Origin: Paraburkholderia lacunae
Lineage (GTDB): Bacteria; Pseudomonadota; Gammaproteobacteria; Burkholderiales; Burkholderiaceae
NCBI RefSeq assembly: GCF_003353175.1
Contig: NZ_QHKS01000016.1
Span: 1-64,000, forward strand
Length of the DNA stretch: 64,000 nucleotides
Direction: 5' to 3'
Below the pieces are notes generated by a model. That model was not told the origin of the DNA. It ran no database searches and worked only from the letters and a program-made list of their open reading frames with translations. The position numbers were made by a program, and so were the translations under genes. Positions 7,913-16,942 of the stretch are shown here, piece by piece (the first letter of the stretch is position 1; every line of letters begins with the position of its first letter).

Positions 7913-9208
7913 GTGAACGAGAACTCACGCTTTTTTGCTGAAACTCTCCAGAGCCGTGACCCCGTCATCGCATCAGAGATTGCGTTGGAGTTGCGTCGCC
8001 AGCAAACCCAGATTGAACTGATCGCTTCCGAGAACATTGTCTCGGCCGCGGTGATGGAAGCTCAGGGCACCGTGCTCACCAACAAATACGCGGAAGGGTA
8101 TCCGTCAAAGCGGTATTACGGCGGTTGTGAGCACGTGGACAGGATTGAAGCACTGGCCATTGACCGCGTGAAAGCGCTGTTCGATGCCGAATACGCGAAC
8201 GTGCAACCTCATTCGGGTGCCCAGGCCAATGGCGCGGTGATGCTCGCGCTGGTCAAACCGGGCGACACGGTGATGGGCATGTCGCTCGATGCCGGCGGAC
8301 ATCTGACGCATGGCGCGCGTCCCGCGCTTTCCGGCAAATGGTTCAACGCGGTCCAGTACGGCGTGAGTCCCGAAACGTACCGCATCGACTATGAGCAAGT
8401 GCGTCGGCTTGCCGAAGAGCATCGCCCCAAACTCATCATTGCGGGCTATTCGGCCTACCCGCGCGCGCTGGACTTTGCCGCTTTTCGCGAAATCGCCGAT
8501 AGCGTGGGTGCATTGTTGATGGTCGACATGGCGCACATTGCCGGGATCGTCGCAGCGGGCAGACACGAAAACCCCGTTCGATTTGCGGACGTGGTGACGT
8601 CCACGACGCACAAGACGCTTCGCGGACCGCGCGGCGGCTTCATCCTCACCAATAACGGCGACATAGCCAAGAAGATCAACTCGGCCGTATTTCCGGGCCT
8701 GCAGGGCGGCCCGCTCATGCACGTCATCGCAGGCAAAGCGGTCGCCTTTGGTGAAGCGCTTCGTCCGGAATTCACGACGTATATCGACCAGGTGCTGCGT
8801 AACGCCCATGCGCTCGGCAACGTCCTGACGTCGGGCGGCCTGAGCCTCGTCACCGGCGGAACCGACAACCATCTGTTGCTAGTCGACTTGCGCGGCAAGC
8901 GGCTCACCGGCACCCAGGCTGAAAAGGCGCTGGAGCGTGCGGGCATCACCTGCAACAAGAACGGCATTCCGTTCGATACGGAAAGCCCGACAGTCACCTC
9001 GGGAATCCGCCTCGGCACGCCCGCTGGAACAACGCGAGGCTTCGGTACCGACCAGTTCGAGCAGGTCGGCCAGATGATTCTGGAGGTCCTGTCGGCGCTC
9101 GAACAGGAGCCCAACGGCGATGACCAGGTCGAACGTGCGGTCCGCAGCCGCGTAAGAGATTTGTGCAGCCAGTTTCCGATTTACTCACATGCTGAGGCAC
9201 TCGTGTAA
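7913..9208 (+). CDS. glyA: Serine hydroxymethyltransferase (probable second copy)
   Basis: 431 residues, close to the normal GlyA length. It starts at GTG 7913 after a CGGAGTG ribosome site. Family marks are IELIASENIVS (34-44), YAEGYPSKRYYGG (59-71), the PLP Asp in VDMAHIAG (about 204-211) and the Schiff-base Lys234 in TSTTHKTLRGPRGG. It interconverts serine and glycine with tetrahydrofolate, and relatives can also cleave beta-hydroxy amino acids. Placed directly behind a betaine-type importer, it may dispose of glycine or one-carbon units released in catabolism. Burkholderias normally carry a housekeeping glyA elsewhere, so this is probably an operon-specific paralogue; that part is inference. 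Confidence 0.93.
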   Translation: MNENSRFFAETLQSRDPVIASEIALELRRQQTQIELIASENIVSAAVMEAQGTVLTNKYAEGYPSKRYYGGCEHVDRIEALAIDRVKALFDAEYANVQPHSGAQANGAVMLALVKPGDTVMGMSLDAGGHLTHGARPALSGKWFNAVQYGVSPETYRIDYEQVRRLAEEHRPKLIIAGYSAYPRALDFAAFREIADSVGALLMVDMAHIAGIVAAGRHENPVRFADVVTSTTHKTLRGPRGGFILTNNGDIAKKINSAVFPGLQGGPLMHVIAGKAVAFGEALRPEFTTYIDQVLRNAHALGNVLTSGGLSLVTGGTDNHLLLVDLRGKRLTGTQAEKALERAGITCNKNGIPFDTESPTVTSGIRLGTPAGTTRGFGTDQFEQVGQMILEVLSALEQEPNGDDQVERAVRSRVRDLCSQFPIYSHAEALV

Positions 9209-9297
9209 TCCGCCAGCGGTTCGTCAACGAATTGCCAACGATTCTTGCCGACTATCCCGGCAGCGCTTTGCACCTTTTATACAAGAGAGAATTCGAA

Positions 9298-10185
9298 ATG
9301 AGCTTCGAGGGAGTACACACACCACTGGTCACGCCGTTCAAGCCGGACGGAGAAATCGACCATGATCTTCTCGGCAGGCATGCCGCCAATCTTGCCGGTC
9401 GCGTTTCGGGCCTTGGGGTCGGCGGGACGACGGGCGAATACTATGCGCTGAGCTTCGAAGAACGGGTTCAGACGTTCAACACGGTCGCCGAGGCGGCAGG
9501 CGGCAAGACGTATCTGACTGCAGGCATCAATGCGACCACGACGAAGGAAGTCATCCGTCTGGGTCAGGAAGCAAAACGCGCCGGTCTGTCCGCATTGTTG
9601 CTCGCCGCTCCGTACTACGCCCAACCGACGCAGGAAGAGCTGCTGAACCACATGTTGACGGTGGACGACAGCCTCGACATGCCCATCATGCTGTACAACT
9701 TCCCGGCTCGCACTGGCACGGACATCGGCGATGACGTGCTGACCAGGCTGCTCGAGCGGCCGAACTTCATCGCGATGAAGGAAAGCACCGGCGACATTTC
9801 GCATCTGCATCACCTCGCCACGCATTTCCGTGACAGGCTGGTACTGAGCTGCGGCATGGACGACCAGGCGCTCGAGTTCTTCGTATGGGGTGCAAGGAGC
9901 TGGGTCGCCGGTGCTTCCAACTTTCTGCCCGAAGCGCACACCGCGCTCCTCGACGCATGCGTCAAGCAAGGTGACTTCGCAACTGGCCGCAAGTTGATGG
10001 CGCAACTGCTGCCGGTACTCGAACTGCTGGAGCGCAGTGGGAAATTCATCCAGTACGTTCGCTACGGATGTGAGCTGGCCGGCATGCCTGTCGGTGTTGC
10101 CCGCGCGCCGCTCGGCACGCTGACCGACAACGAGCGCAGCACGTTTGGCCAGCTCGCTCAACCTATGTTGCGCAGCGCGCAGTAA
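9298..10185 (+). CDS. Dihydrodipicolinate synthase/N-acetylneuraminate lyase family protein
   Basis: 295 residues from ATG 9298 (GAGAGAATTCGAA upstream). An in-frame ATG 66 bases earlier lacks a ribosome site. It is a TIM-barrel class I aldolase-like enzyme with the oxoacid-binding GGTTGE (42-47), Tyr133 in LYNFPART and Schiff-base Lys161 in IAMKESTGD. Family members act on pyruvate-derived oxoacids: lysine-pathway synthase, sialic acid lyase, or 4-hydroxy-pyrroline-2-carboxylate deaminase in hydroxyproline breakdown. Since it sits in a catabolic operon with an oxidoreductase and an aldehyde dehydrogenase, a deaminase or lyase role fits better than lysine synthesis. That reading is inference. 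Confidence 0.82.
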   Translation: MSFEGVHTPLVTPFKPDGEIDHDLLGRHAANLAGRVSGLGVGGTTGEYYALSFEERVQTFNTVAEAAGGKTYLTAGINATTTKEVIRLGQEAKRAGLSALLLAAPYYAQPTQEELLNHMLTVDDSLDMPIMLYNFPARTGTDIGDDVLTRLLERPNFIAMKESTGDISHLHHLATHFRDRLVLSCGMDDQALEFFVWGARSWVAGASNFLPEAHTALLDACVKQGDFATGRKLMAQLLPVLELLERSGKFIQYVRYGCELAGMPVGVARAPLGTLTDNERSTFGQLAQPMLRSAQ

Positions 10186-10189
10186 CTGC

Positions 10190-11521
10190 ATGACCTCGAA
10201 ACTGGAATTCGCGCGGTTCCCGGCGCCAGACGGCGTGAACGGCTGGTGGGAAAGTCTGCCACCGCCCTCGCCCGCCAATACGGTGTCTGCCGGGCATCGA
10301 TATGACTGGGTCGTTGTCGGCGGTGGTATTACGGGGCTGTGTGCTGCGCGGCGTCTGGCGGAGCTTGCGCCTGATGCCACGATCGCGCTGGTCGAAGCGG
10401 ACCGTATCGGGCGCACCACGGCGGGACGAAATTCCGGATTCTTCGTCGATTTACCCCACGACATAAGCAGTGAAAGCTACTCGCGCAGTGTGGAAGCCGA
10501 TAAGGCCGATGTTCGGTTTCAACGTCACGGCATTGACTATGTGCGCTCGACGGTCAAGCGGTACAACATCGATTGCGACTGGCGGGACGACGGCAAGTTT
10601 CACGCTTCGGTAAACAGGAAAGGCCACGCCGCACTGAGCCACTTTGCAGAAGGACTCGCTCGCATCGACGAAGGCTTCGAGTGGCTGGACGAGACAGCCA
10701 TTGCAAGCGTGACCGGAACGGATTTCTATCAGGGCGCGCTATTTACGCCGGGTTGCAGTACGGTTCAACCCGCAGCGCTGATGCGCGGTCTCGCGGCGAC
10801 GTTGCCGGAGAATGTGAAGATCTTCGAACTTAGCGCGGTCAAGGGAATAGAAGACCAGCGTCAGGGGAAGGTCCTGAGCTTCGACTGCGGCACGATTGTG
10901 GCGAAGCGCGTGATTCTATGCACCAACGCGTATGCGGCGACCTTCGGCGGGCATCCGAATGGTCTGCTGCCTGTCTATACGTTCGCCTCCATGACGCGGG
11001 TAATGAACCCGGAGGAAGTCGCGAGGCTCGGCGGTACGCGGTCGTGGGCATTGATTCCCGCCGACCCCATGGGCTCGACCGTTCGCCGTCTGATTACGGA
11101 CCGCATCTGCGTTCGCAACCACTTCGCCTTTCGACCCAGCCTCGAACTTTCGCAAGCCGACCTGGCGAAGGCGAAGAGTATGCATCAACGGTCGTTCGAC
11201 CGGCGCTTTCCGATGCTCAAGGACGTCGAACTGGAATACACATGGGGCGGCCCGTTGTGTCTGTCCGCGAACAACGGTGCGCTGTTTGGACGCCGAGACG
11301 ATGGCGTCTTTCAGGCGATCGGATGCAATGGCCTCGGTCTGAGCAGAGGGTCGGCATCCGGCAAGCTCATCGCCGAATATGCACTCGGCCAATCCGACGA
11401 ACTCATTCGCCAGCTTTTGAATCAGCCGCATCCGCGCTCGCTGCCGGTCCGCCCGATTGCGGACGTAGCGGTTTCAGCGGCTATCTGGATGAAGGAATTT
11501 TCGGCGGGGGCCGAGCTTTAA
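10190..11521 (+). CDS. FAD-dependent amine/amino-acid oxidoreductase (DadA/PuuB-like)
   Basis: 443 residues from ATG 10190, four bases after the upstream stop; a longer frame from 10145 would overlap the previous gene. The Rossmann FAD site is YDWVVVGGGITGLCAARRL (about 38-56), followed by the acidic end of strand 2 in ALVEADRIG and TTAGRNSGF, where related enzymes hold flavin. The C-terminus has the second FAD contact GCNGLGLSRGSASGK. This is the DAO superfamily, which oxidises secondary or primary amines and N-methyl amino acids to imines or aldehydes. PuuB-like enzymes pair with an aldehyde dehydrogenase like the next gene. The substrate is not determinable. Confidence 0.8.
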   Translation: MTSKLEFARFPAPDGVNGWWESLPPPSPANTVSAGHRYDWVVVGGGITGLCAARRLAELAPDATIALVEADRIGRTTAGRNSGFFVDLPHDISSESYSRSVEADKADVRFQRHGIDYVRSTVKRYNIDCDWRDDGKFHASVNRKGHAALSHFAEGLARIDEGFEWLDETAIASVTGTDFYQGALFTPGCSTVQPAALMRGLAATLPENVKIFELSAVKGIEDQRQGKVLSFDCGTIVAKRVILCTNAYAATFGGHPNGLLPVYTFASMTRVMNPEEVARLGGTRSWALIPADPMGSTVRRLITDRICVRNHFAFRPSLELSQADLAKAKSMHQRSFDRRFPMLKDVELEYTWGGPLCLSANNGALFGRRDDGVFQAIGCNGLGLSRGSASGKLIAEYALGQSDELIRQLLNQPHPRSLPVRPIADVAVSAAIWMKEFSAGAEL

Positions 11522-11538
11522 ATTTGTGAGGACAGGAC

Positions 11539-13032
11539 ATGACGACTTATCAGGAATGGCAGCAGAAAGCTGAAACCTTCTCACTCGATGGAAGAGCGTT
11601 TATCGCGGGGCAACGGTGTCCGGCTGCGTCGAACGAGACGTTCCAGACGCTCAATCCTTCGACGGGAAAAGTACTCGCCGGTATCGCAAAGTGCGATACG
11701 AAAGACGTCGACCGCGCGGTTGTGGCGGCGAGAGAGGCGTTCGAGTCCGGCGTGTGGTCGAAGGCAGCGCCGGCGCAGCGAAAGTCGGTGCTTCTGCGGC
11801 TCGCGCAACTGATCGAGGAAAACGCTGAGGAACTGGCGCTTCTCGAAGCACTCGAGGCGGGCAAGCCAATCAGCGAATGCTTGGGACTGGACATCCCCGA
11901 ATCCGCAGCCTGTATCCGCTGGCACGCGGAAGTGACCGACAAGCGGTACGACGCACTGTCGCCGTCGGGCGCGAGCGTCGTGAGTATGATTACGCGCGAG
12001 CCGATCGGCGTCGTGGGCGCGGTGTTGCCGTGGAACTTCCCCGCGCTCATGCTGGCCTGGAAAATCGGCCCTGCGCTGTCGGTGGGCAATAGCGTCATTG
12101 TGAAACCCGCCGAGCAGACGTCGCTTTCCACACTGCGCATCGCCGACCTCGCAACGCAAGCCGGCGTGCCCGCGGGCGTCCTCAGCGTCGTAACCGGTTT
12201 TGGTGAAAGCGCGGGCCAGGCCGTGGGCCGCCATGCGGATGTCGACCTGGTTGCTTTCACAGGCTCCACGGAAACCGGCAAGCGATTCCTTCATTACTCG
12301 GCGGACACGAACCTGAAGCGAGTCGTGCTGGAGTGCGGCGGCAAGAATCCTCAAGTGGTTCTGCCCGACGTTGCGAACCTGGACGCCGTCGCGGAGCAGG
12401 CAGTCGCCGCCGCCTTCTGGAACATGGGCGAGAACTGCAGCGCGGGCTCCCGAATTCTGGTTCCTTCGACTACCAAAGCCGAGTTGCTCGAAAAGGTTCT
12501 GGTCGTTCTGCAAGGATGGAAGACGGGCGACCCGCTCGACCCCGACGTCAAGCTCGGTTCTCTGATTGAAGAGAAGCATTATCAAAAAGTACTCGCCCAC
12601 ATCGAGAAAGCGAAGGCGGAAGGCGCGCGCCTCGTGTGCGGCGGCAAAGCCACGCGCACTGAAACCGGCGGGTGGTTTGTCGAGCCGACCATCTTCGACA
12701 ACGTCACCCCGCAGATGAGCATCGCCCGCGAGGAAGTTTTTGGCCCAGTCGTCTGCTTCATCGAATACGCGGACGTCGACGAGGCCGTCCGGATTGCCAA
12801 CGACACCTGCTATGGACTCGCTGCATCGCTATGGACCGACAACGTCAACAACGCTCACAAGATTGCCGCCCGGATCAGGGCGGGTACGGTCACGGTGAAC
12901 TGTTTTGGCGAGGGCGACCTCTCGACCCCTTTTGGTGGATTCAAGCAATCGGGCTTCGGTGGCCGCGATAAATCGGTCTATGCGCACGACCAGTATTGCG
13001 AGCTGAAGACCACCTGGCTCAAGCTGGACTGA
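11539..13032 (+). CDS. NAD(P)-dependent aldehyde dehydrogenase (PuuC/betaine-aldehyde type)
   Basis: 497 residues, full length. It shows Asn167 in LPWNFP, the nucleotide-binding FTGSTETG (240-247), general base Glu265 in VVLECGGKNP and catalytic Cys300 in NMGENCSAGSR. The PFGGFKQSGFGGRD stretch near the end is typical of gamma-glutamyl-aminobutyraldehyde and amino-aldehyde dehydrogenases. It should oxidise the aldehyde made by the preceding FAD enzyme, 17 bases upstream. A GC-rich hairpin follows it. Confidence 0.88.
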   Translation: MTTYQEWQQKAETFSLDGRAFIAGQRCPAASNETFQTLNPSTGKVLAGIAKCDTKDVDRAVVAAREAFESGVWSKAAPAQRKSVLLRLAQLIEENAEELALLEALEAGKPISECLGLDIPESAACIRWHAEVTDKRYDALSPSGASVVSMITREPIGVVGAVLPWNFPALMLAWKIGPALSVGNSVIVKPAEQTSLSTLRIADLATQAGVPAGVLSVVTGFGESAGQAVGRHADVDLVAFTGSTETGKRFLHYSADTNLKRVVLECGGKNPQVVLPDVANLDAVAEQAVAAAFWNMGENCSAGSRILVPSTTKAELLEKVLVVLQGWKTGDPLDPDVKLGSLIEEKHYQKVLAHIEKAKAEGARLVCGGKATRTETGGWFVEPTIFDNVTPQMSIAREEVFGPVVCFIEYADVDEAVRIANDTCYGLAASLWTDNVNNAHKIAARIRAGTVTVNCFGEGDLSTPFGGFKQSGFGGRDKSVYAHDQYCELKTTWLKLD

Positions 13033-13052
13033 GGCAATTCGATTCGAGCGGG

Positions 13053-13075
13053 AGCCCGGCTTGTCACGCCGGGCT
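13053..13075 (+). terminator. GC-rich hairpin after the aldehyde dehydrogenase
   Basis: AGCCCGGC and GCCGGGCT form a perfect 8-pair stem around a 7-base loop, 20 bases after the stop codon. There is no clear T-run, so it may be a weak terminator before the ProC-like gene. Confidence 0.6.
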
Positions 13076-13136
13076 ATTGACTTTCCGGACGCGGCTGCGT
13101 TTGACGCTGCCGCGCTTCAACGCTATGTGAGACCCA

Positions 13137-13907
13137 ATGCGACTTGGATTCATCGGGACCGGCACCATCACGCAGGCAGTCGTCACCGGATTGCTTCGGT
13201 TCGACTTTCCGTTTGACCGCATTTCGCTGTCGCCCCGCAATGCGGAAACTGCTGCGGCGCTTGCCGCGCTTGATAGGCGAGTGCAGGTAGGCAAAAGCAA
13301 TCAGGAAGTGCTGGAGGCGTCCGACGTTGTCTGTCTTGCAGTCGTGCCGCAAATCGCTGCCAACGTGTTGAGCGAACTGCATTTTGATTCGCGCCATCAT
13401 GTCATCAGCTTCATCGCGGGAATGTCAATCGACGAAGTGCGCAGGCTCGTCCGCGCGCGCAGCAAGGTCGTTCGCGCGATACCGTTGCCGGCAGTGGCCG
13501 AGGGCAAGGGAAGCACGGCAATCTGTCCCGCGGACCGCGTGGCGACATCCTTGTTCTCGGCACTGGGGCAAGCTGTCGAAGTCGACGACGAGGCCAAATT
13601 CGACGCACTGTCGGCCGTAACCGCGACGATGGCGAGCTTCTATGCGGTGCTGGAAGCCCAGGCGTCATGGCTGGTCCGCCAGGGCCTGGATTACGATGCC
13701 GCTCGCTCATTTCTGTCGGGTTACGCTGTTGGTCTCGCACACGATACGACCAGAAGCGGGAAATCGTTTACGGGGCTGATCGAGCACTGCATGACGCCGG
13801 GTGGCATCAACGAACAGGTTCACAACGAGCTCTCGAAACGCGGGACGTACGCACATTTCGCCGAGGCTCTCGACCGGGTGTTGGTGAGGATTCAAGGTCG
13901 CCTATAA
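13137..13907 (+). CDS. Pyrroline-5-carboxylate reductase family protein (ProC-like)
   Basis: 256 residues, slightly short of typical ProC (about 270). The N-terminal NAD(P) site is LGFIGTGTITQAVVTGL (3-19), and IPLPAVAEGKGSTAICP matches the ProC region that is usually MPN-TPA. The C-terminal dimerisation domain ends with HCMTPGGINEQ, close to the ProC signature TSPGGTT. Deviations at both places suggest a catabolic paralogue and not the housekeeping proline enzyme. It would reduce a cyclic imine such as pyrroline or piperideine carboxylate. It is last in the run that starts with the betaine-type importer. Confidence 0.78.
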   Translation: MRLGFIGTGTITQAVVTGLLRFDFPFDRISLSPRNAETAAALAALDRRVQVGKSNQEVLEASDVVCLAVVPQIAANVLSELHFDSRHHVISFIAGMSIDEVRRLVRARSKVVRAIPLPAVAEGKGSTAICPADRVATSLFSALGQAVEVDDEAKFDALSAVTATMASFYAVLEAQASWLVRQGLDYDAARSFLSGYAVGLAHDTTRSGKSFTGLIEHCMTPGGINEQVHNELSKRGTYAHFAEALDRVLVRIQGRL

Positions 13908-13908
13908 G

Positions 13909-13944
13909 GCCACATTTAACGCCGCATTTAACGCCACATTTAAC
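13909..13944 (+). repeat. Three tandem copies of a 12-base repeat
   Basis: Starting one base after the stop codon of the ProC-like gene are three contiguous units: GCCACATTTAAC, GCCGCATTTAAC, GCCACATTTAAC. Only one position varies. It could be a polymorphic spacer. Confidence 0.8.
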
Positions 13945-14133
13945 GCCGCCGGGAGCGACGCTGTCCCCGGGTTGACCTCTCTTGCCAGCGAGCAAGGAGA
14001 CTCGCACACTATTCCAGTTGAGATACCCCTGTCTCATGACCGGGGTAGCCGCCTTGCACCGAGGCAAATTGGGCGGCGTAGCTCCGCAGTCCTCGGACAG
14101 AACCACGCGCTTGCGCGTGAAAAGGTGACAACG

Positions 14134-15135
14134 ATGCAACAGAAGCATTTATTCGCTGACAGACTCCTCGCCCAGATGCCGTCGTTGCGGGCGCTGCGAT
14201 GCTTCGTCACCGCGGCGCGCTACGAAAGCTTCACGCAGGCGGCAGAAGTGCTTTGCGTCACGCAGGCCGCAATCAGCAGGCAAATCAAGGAACTCGAAGA
14301 TTCACTCGATGTGGCCCTGTTTGAGCGCACCGGGCGGCATATTGCGCTCACCGATGCGGGCCGCATTCTCTACAACGCGTCGTATCTGTCGATCATGAAT
14401 ATCGCGGAGGCCGCCGAAGCGGTGCGTCGCTCCGACAAGCGCGCGCTGACCATTTGCGTCTCGCATACGTTCTCGGCTCTGTGGCTGTCGTTCAGGCTGC
14501 CCGCGTTCCGCAAAAGGTTCCCGGATATCAGATTGGTCGTGATGGTGACCGAGCATTTCATGGAGCTGGACGAGCTCATGCAACCTGACGTCATCATTAC
14601 CAAGAATCCGCCGCGCGAACCGGAGTACGAAGTCGAGCCTCTCTTCCACGACGTGGTGTATCCCGTCTGTAGTCAGCCGTTCTTCGAGCAACATTTTCGC
14701 GGGCAGTCGTTGAAGCCGCTCGACCTGCTATCGCAGCCCACGTTGAACCTCTCGCTGCTGGGACGGGCCCAGGTGTGTGAACATGTCGACTGGCGCGTGT
14801 GGCGAAACTGGTTTCAGCAAGGTGATGGCACAGACAGGGTCACCGAAAACGAACACTTCGAGAGCAACGACTATCGACTCCTTGTCGCCCAGGCCGAAGC
14901 GGGCGAAGGCACCCTGCTCGGCTGGCATCACCTTGTCCATCGCCAGATCGAACAGGGCCGCCTGATTCGGCCGGTGCAGGACGCGCTCGAGTTCCACGAC
15001 CGTCATCACTACCTGATCACGCACAAGAACGCGAAGCTTCGACCGGAGTATCGACAGTTCCGTGAATGGCTCGGTGAGGAAGTCGGCGCGATGATGCGCG
15101 AATGGCGAGGCGTCGAAGCGCAGACCACCAGTTAG
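14134..15135 (+). CDS. LysR-family regulator (GcvA-like)
   Basis: 333 residues from ATG 14134, chosen because AAAAGGTG lies just upstream and the winged-HTH domain follows (PSLRALRCFVTAARYESFTQ near residue 15). Recognition-helix sequence is CVTQAAISRQIKELE and the LysR substrate-binding fold follows. It has the W-rich WRVWRNWFQQG segment seen in GcvA/DsdC-type members. The longer frame from 13972 has no ribosome site. It probably controls the upstream importer/catabolic genes or itself, binding a small amine-derived inducer. The tail beyond about residue 310 is charged and low in similarity. Confidence 0.82.
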   Translation: MQQKHLFADRLLAQMPSLRALRCFVTAARYESFTQAAEVLCVTQAAISRQIKELEDSLDVALFERTGRHIALTDAGRILYNASYLSIMNIAEAAEAVRRSDKRALTICVSHTFSALWLSFRLPAFRKRFPDIRLVVMVTEHFMELDELMQPDVIITKNPPREPEYEVEPLFHDVVYPVCSQPFFEQHFRGQSLKPLDLLSQPTLNLSLLGRAQVCEHVDWRVWRNWFQQGDGTDRVTENEHFESNDYRLLVAQAEAGEGTLLGWHHLVHRQIEQGRLIRPVQDALEFHDRHHYLITHKNAKLRPEYRQFREWLGEEVGAMMREWRGVEAQTTS

Positions 15136-15227
15136 CTCTTGCTGACACCCGTTCGACCAGCATGAGCAGGTCCGTCGAAAGACGACTCTCCTCGGCGGCT
15201 TCCAGAGCGCTTCTCGAGTGCTTCTAC

Positions 15228-15249
15228 AGCGTTAATGCAGCGTTAATGC
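15228..15249 (+). repeat. Two tandem copies of an 11-base repeat
   Basis: AGCGTTAATGC occurs twice in direct succession, ending 10 bases before the AraC-family start codon. It is well placed to be a regulator half-site pair or to affect translation initiation. Confidence 0.6.
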
Positions 15250-15259
15250 AGGCAGTCCC

Positions 15260-16288
15260 ATGTTTAACGACCCCATTCATCGCGGAACCGCCCGGCCGCT
15301 CCGCTTTGGAATCGTGCTGTTGCCCAATTTCACACTGACCGCATTTTCCGGTTTCGTCGACCTTCTCAGGCTGGCCAGTGACGAAGGCGACATGAGCAGG
15401 CCAGTCCGCTGTTCGTGGACCATCGTCGGCGAATCTTCTACGCCCGTGCGGGCAAGCTGTGGCATCCAGGTCACGCCGTGGACAACCTTTGAGGAAGCCA
15501 GACCCTTCGATTACGTCGTGATCGTCGGCGGCTTGCTGCACTCCGGGCCGTCCGCAAGCAAAGCCACGCTCCAGTTCATTCGTGAGGCCGCGAAAACGTC
15601 CGCCACCCTGGTCGGCATTTGCACAGGGGTATTTGCCTTGATGCGGGCCGAAGTGATGGACGGATATCGCCTATGCGTGAGCTGGTTCCACTACTGGGAT
15701 TTCGTCGAGCGCTTTCCGGGCATTGACGAACGTAATCTTGTTGCGGACCGGCTGTTCGTCATCGACCGACGCCGGATTACCTGCTCAGGCGGACGGGCCT
15801 CGATCGATGTGGCAGCGGCTATCCTGCTGCGCCATGTCGAGGCCACAGTCGTGCAGAAGGCGCTGCGTATCATGCTTGTGGATGACGCCCAGAAAGGCAA
15901 TGCCCCGCAGCCGCATCCTCCGGGACTCGAACCCGCGACACACCCCAAGGTAAGGCGCGCGATCCTGTTGATGGAACAGCACATGGGTCAGCCGTTGAGC
16001 CTGGGAGAACTTGCCCGACGTCTCGAGATGTCCGTCCGACAGCTCGAGCGGCTGTTTGCCGCGGAAACGGGCAAGTCGCCGCACGCGTACGGGCGACAGA
16101 TCCGGATACGCACGGCATCCTGGCTGCTGACGAGTTCTGACCGGACGGTGGCCGATATTGCAACGTCCTGCGGTTTCTCCGACGCTTCGCATCTTGGCCG
16201 TGAGTTCCGAAAACAATATGGCGAATCGCCGAACGCCTATCGCGTGGCTCGACCGCAGAGCGACGCGCCAACGCTGGCCGCCGGGTAG
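15260..16288 (+). CDS. GlxA/GbdR-like AraC-family regulator with DJ-1/PfpI sensor domain
   Basis: 342 residues in two domains. Residues about 15-190 form a class I glutamine-amidotransferase-like fold with a nucleophile-elbow Cys in GICTGVFAL and the family stretches YRLCVSWFHYWDF and ITCSGGRASID. Residues about 225-325 are two AraC helix-turn-helix motifs, the second in VADIATSCGFSDASHLGREFRKQYGESP. This architecture is shared by GbdR (glycine betaine/dimethylglycine), CdhR (carnitine) and ArgR-type activators. Given the betaine-type importer, a quaternary amine or its demethylated product is the likely inducer, which is inference. Confidence 0.85.
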   Translation: MFNDPIHRGTARPLRFGIVLLPNFTLTAFSGFVDLLRLASDEGDMSRPVRCSWTIVGESSTPVRASCGIQVTPWTTFEEARPFDYVVIVGGLLHSGPSASKATLQFIREAAKTSATLVGICTGVFALMRAEVMDGYRLCVSWFHYWDFVERFPGIDERNLVADRLFVIDRRRITCSGGRASIDVAAAILLRHVEATVVQKALRIMLVDDAQKGNAPQPHPPGLEPATHPKVRRAILLMEQHMGQPLSLGELARRLEMSVRQLERLFAAETGKSPHAYGRQIRIRTASWLLTSSDRTVADIATSCGFSDASHLGREFRKQYGESPNAYRVARPQSDAPTLAAG

Positions 16289-16404
16289 CGCGTGGCCAAC
16301 TGGACCATGAACATGGCATGCAAGCGGCCCGGCTTCCCGAACAGCGAGCGGCCGAGGCACGACAGGCAGGACTTCCCCTTAACCGACACTGGATACCGCA
16401 GATC

Positions 16405-16797
16405 ATGACTACCGCGCACGATGAAATGGTTCTTTTTGGATTGAACGTCAAGAATGGGCGACGCTGTTATTCCATCGATGAGCGCGACTGGCAGCCTATG
16501 AAAATCGGCGAAACAGTGCTACCTGGCTTTCTGTGGATTCCTGTTGCCGATGATGAGAACGGTGCGTGGAGCAGCTACTGGATGCGTCTGCAACCAGGGG
16601 CGCGGTCGTTCGAGCACCAGCACGACTCGACCGAGCTGATTCTTGTTCTCGACGGGGTGTTCACGGATGACGACGGCACGGATTTCCTGCCGGGACAGAC
16701 GGTGTCCTACCCGGCCGGATCGCGGCACAGTACCTTCTCGCAAGACGGCTGTACGGTACTGGTCGTCGCTCATACCGGGTCGACGATAGTTTCTTAA
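16405..16797 (+). CDS. Small cupin-domain protein
   Basis: About 130 residues if started at ATG 16405; ATG 16318 upstream is also possible, and no start has a strong ribosome site. The core is a single cupin barrel. Motif 1 reads like G-x5-HxH (QPGARSFEHQHDSTELILVLDG) and motif 2 is PGQTVSYPAGSRHSTFS, which keeps a Pro-Ala-Gly-x-x-His pattern. The His residues could bind a metal. Similar proteins accompany betaine and amino-acid catabolic genes as anti-sigma (ChrR-like) or small-molecule-binding proteins. Exact role unknown. Confidence 0.65.
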   Translation: MTTAHDEMVLFGLNVKNGRRCYSIDERDWQPMKIGETVLPGFLWIPVADDENGAWSSYWMRLQPGARSFEHQHDSTELILVLDGVFTDDDGTDFLPGQTVSYPAGSRHSTFSQDGCTVLVVAHTGSTIVS

Positions 16798-16942
16798 CCA
16801 CAAGCCACGCGCCCCTGAGTCACGGGAGTGTGTTGACCATCAGCGCTGAGCGGCATGCTGAGCGGAAATTGTTAAATCCGCTCGTCATGCCTTTGTCGAA
16901 AATATTCATACACCGCTGCCCTATTTTGACTGGAGGGGCGAA

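Noticed and set aside
9298..10185. Calling the DapA-family gene the lysine-biosynthesis dapA
   Set aside because: Its neighbours are catabolic and the family contains many lyases and deaminases; sequence alone does not support dapA.
13909..13944. The three 12-base units as a CRISPR array
   Set aside because: Units are contiguous without spacers and far too short for CRISPR repeats.
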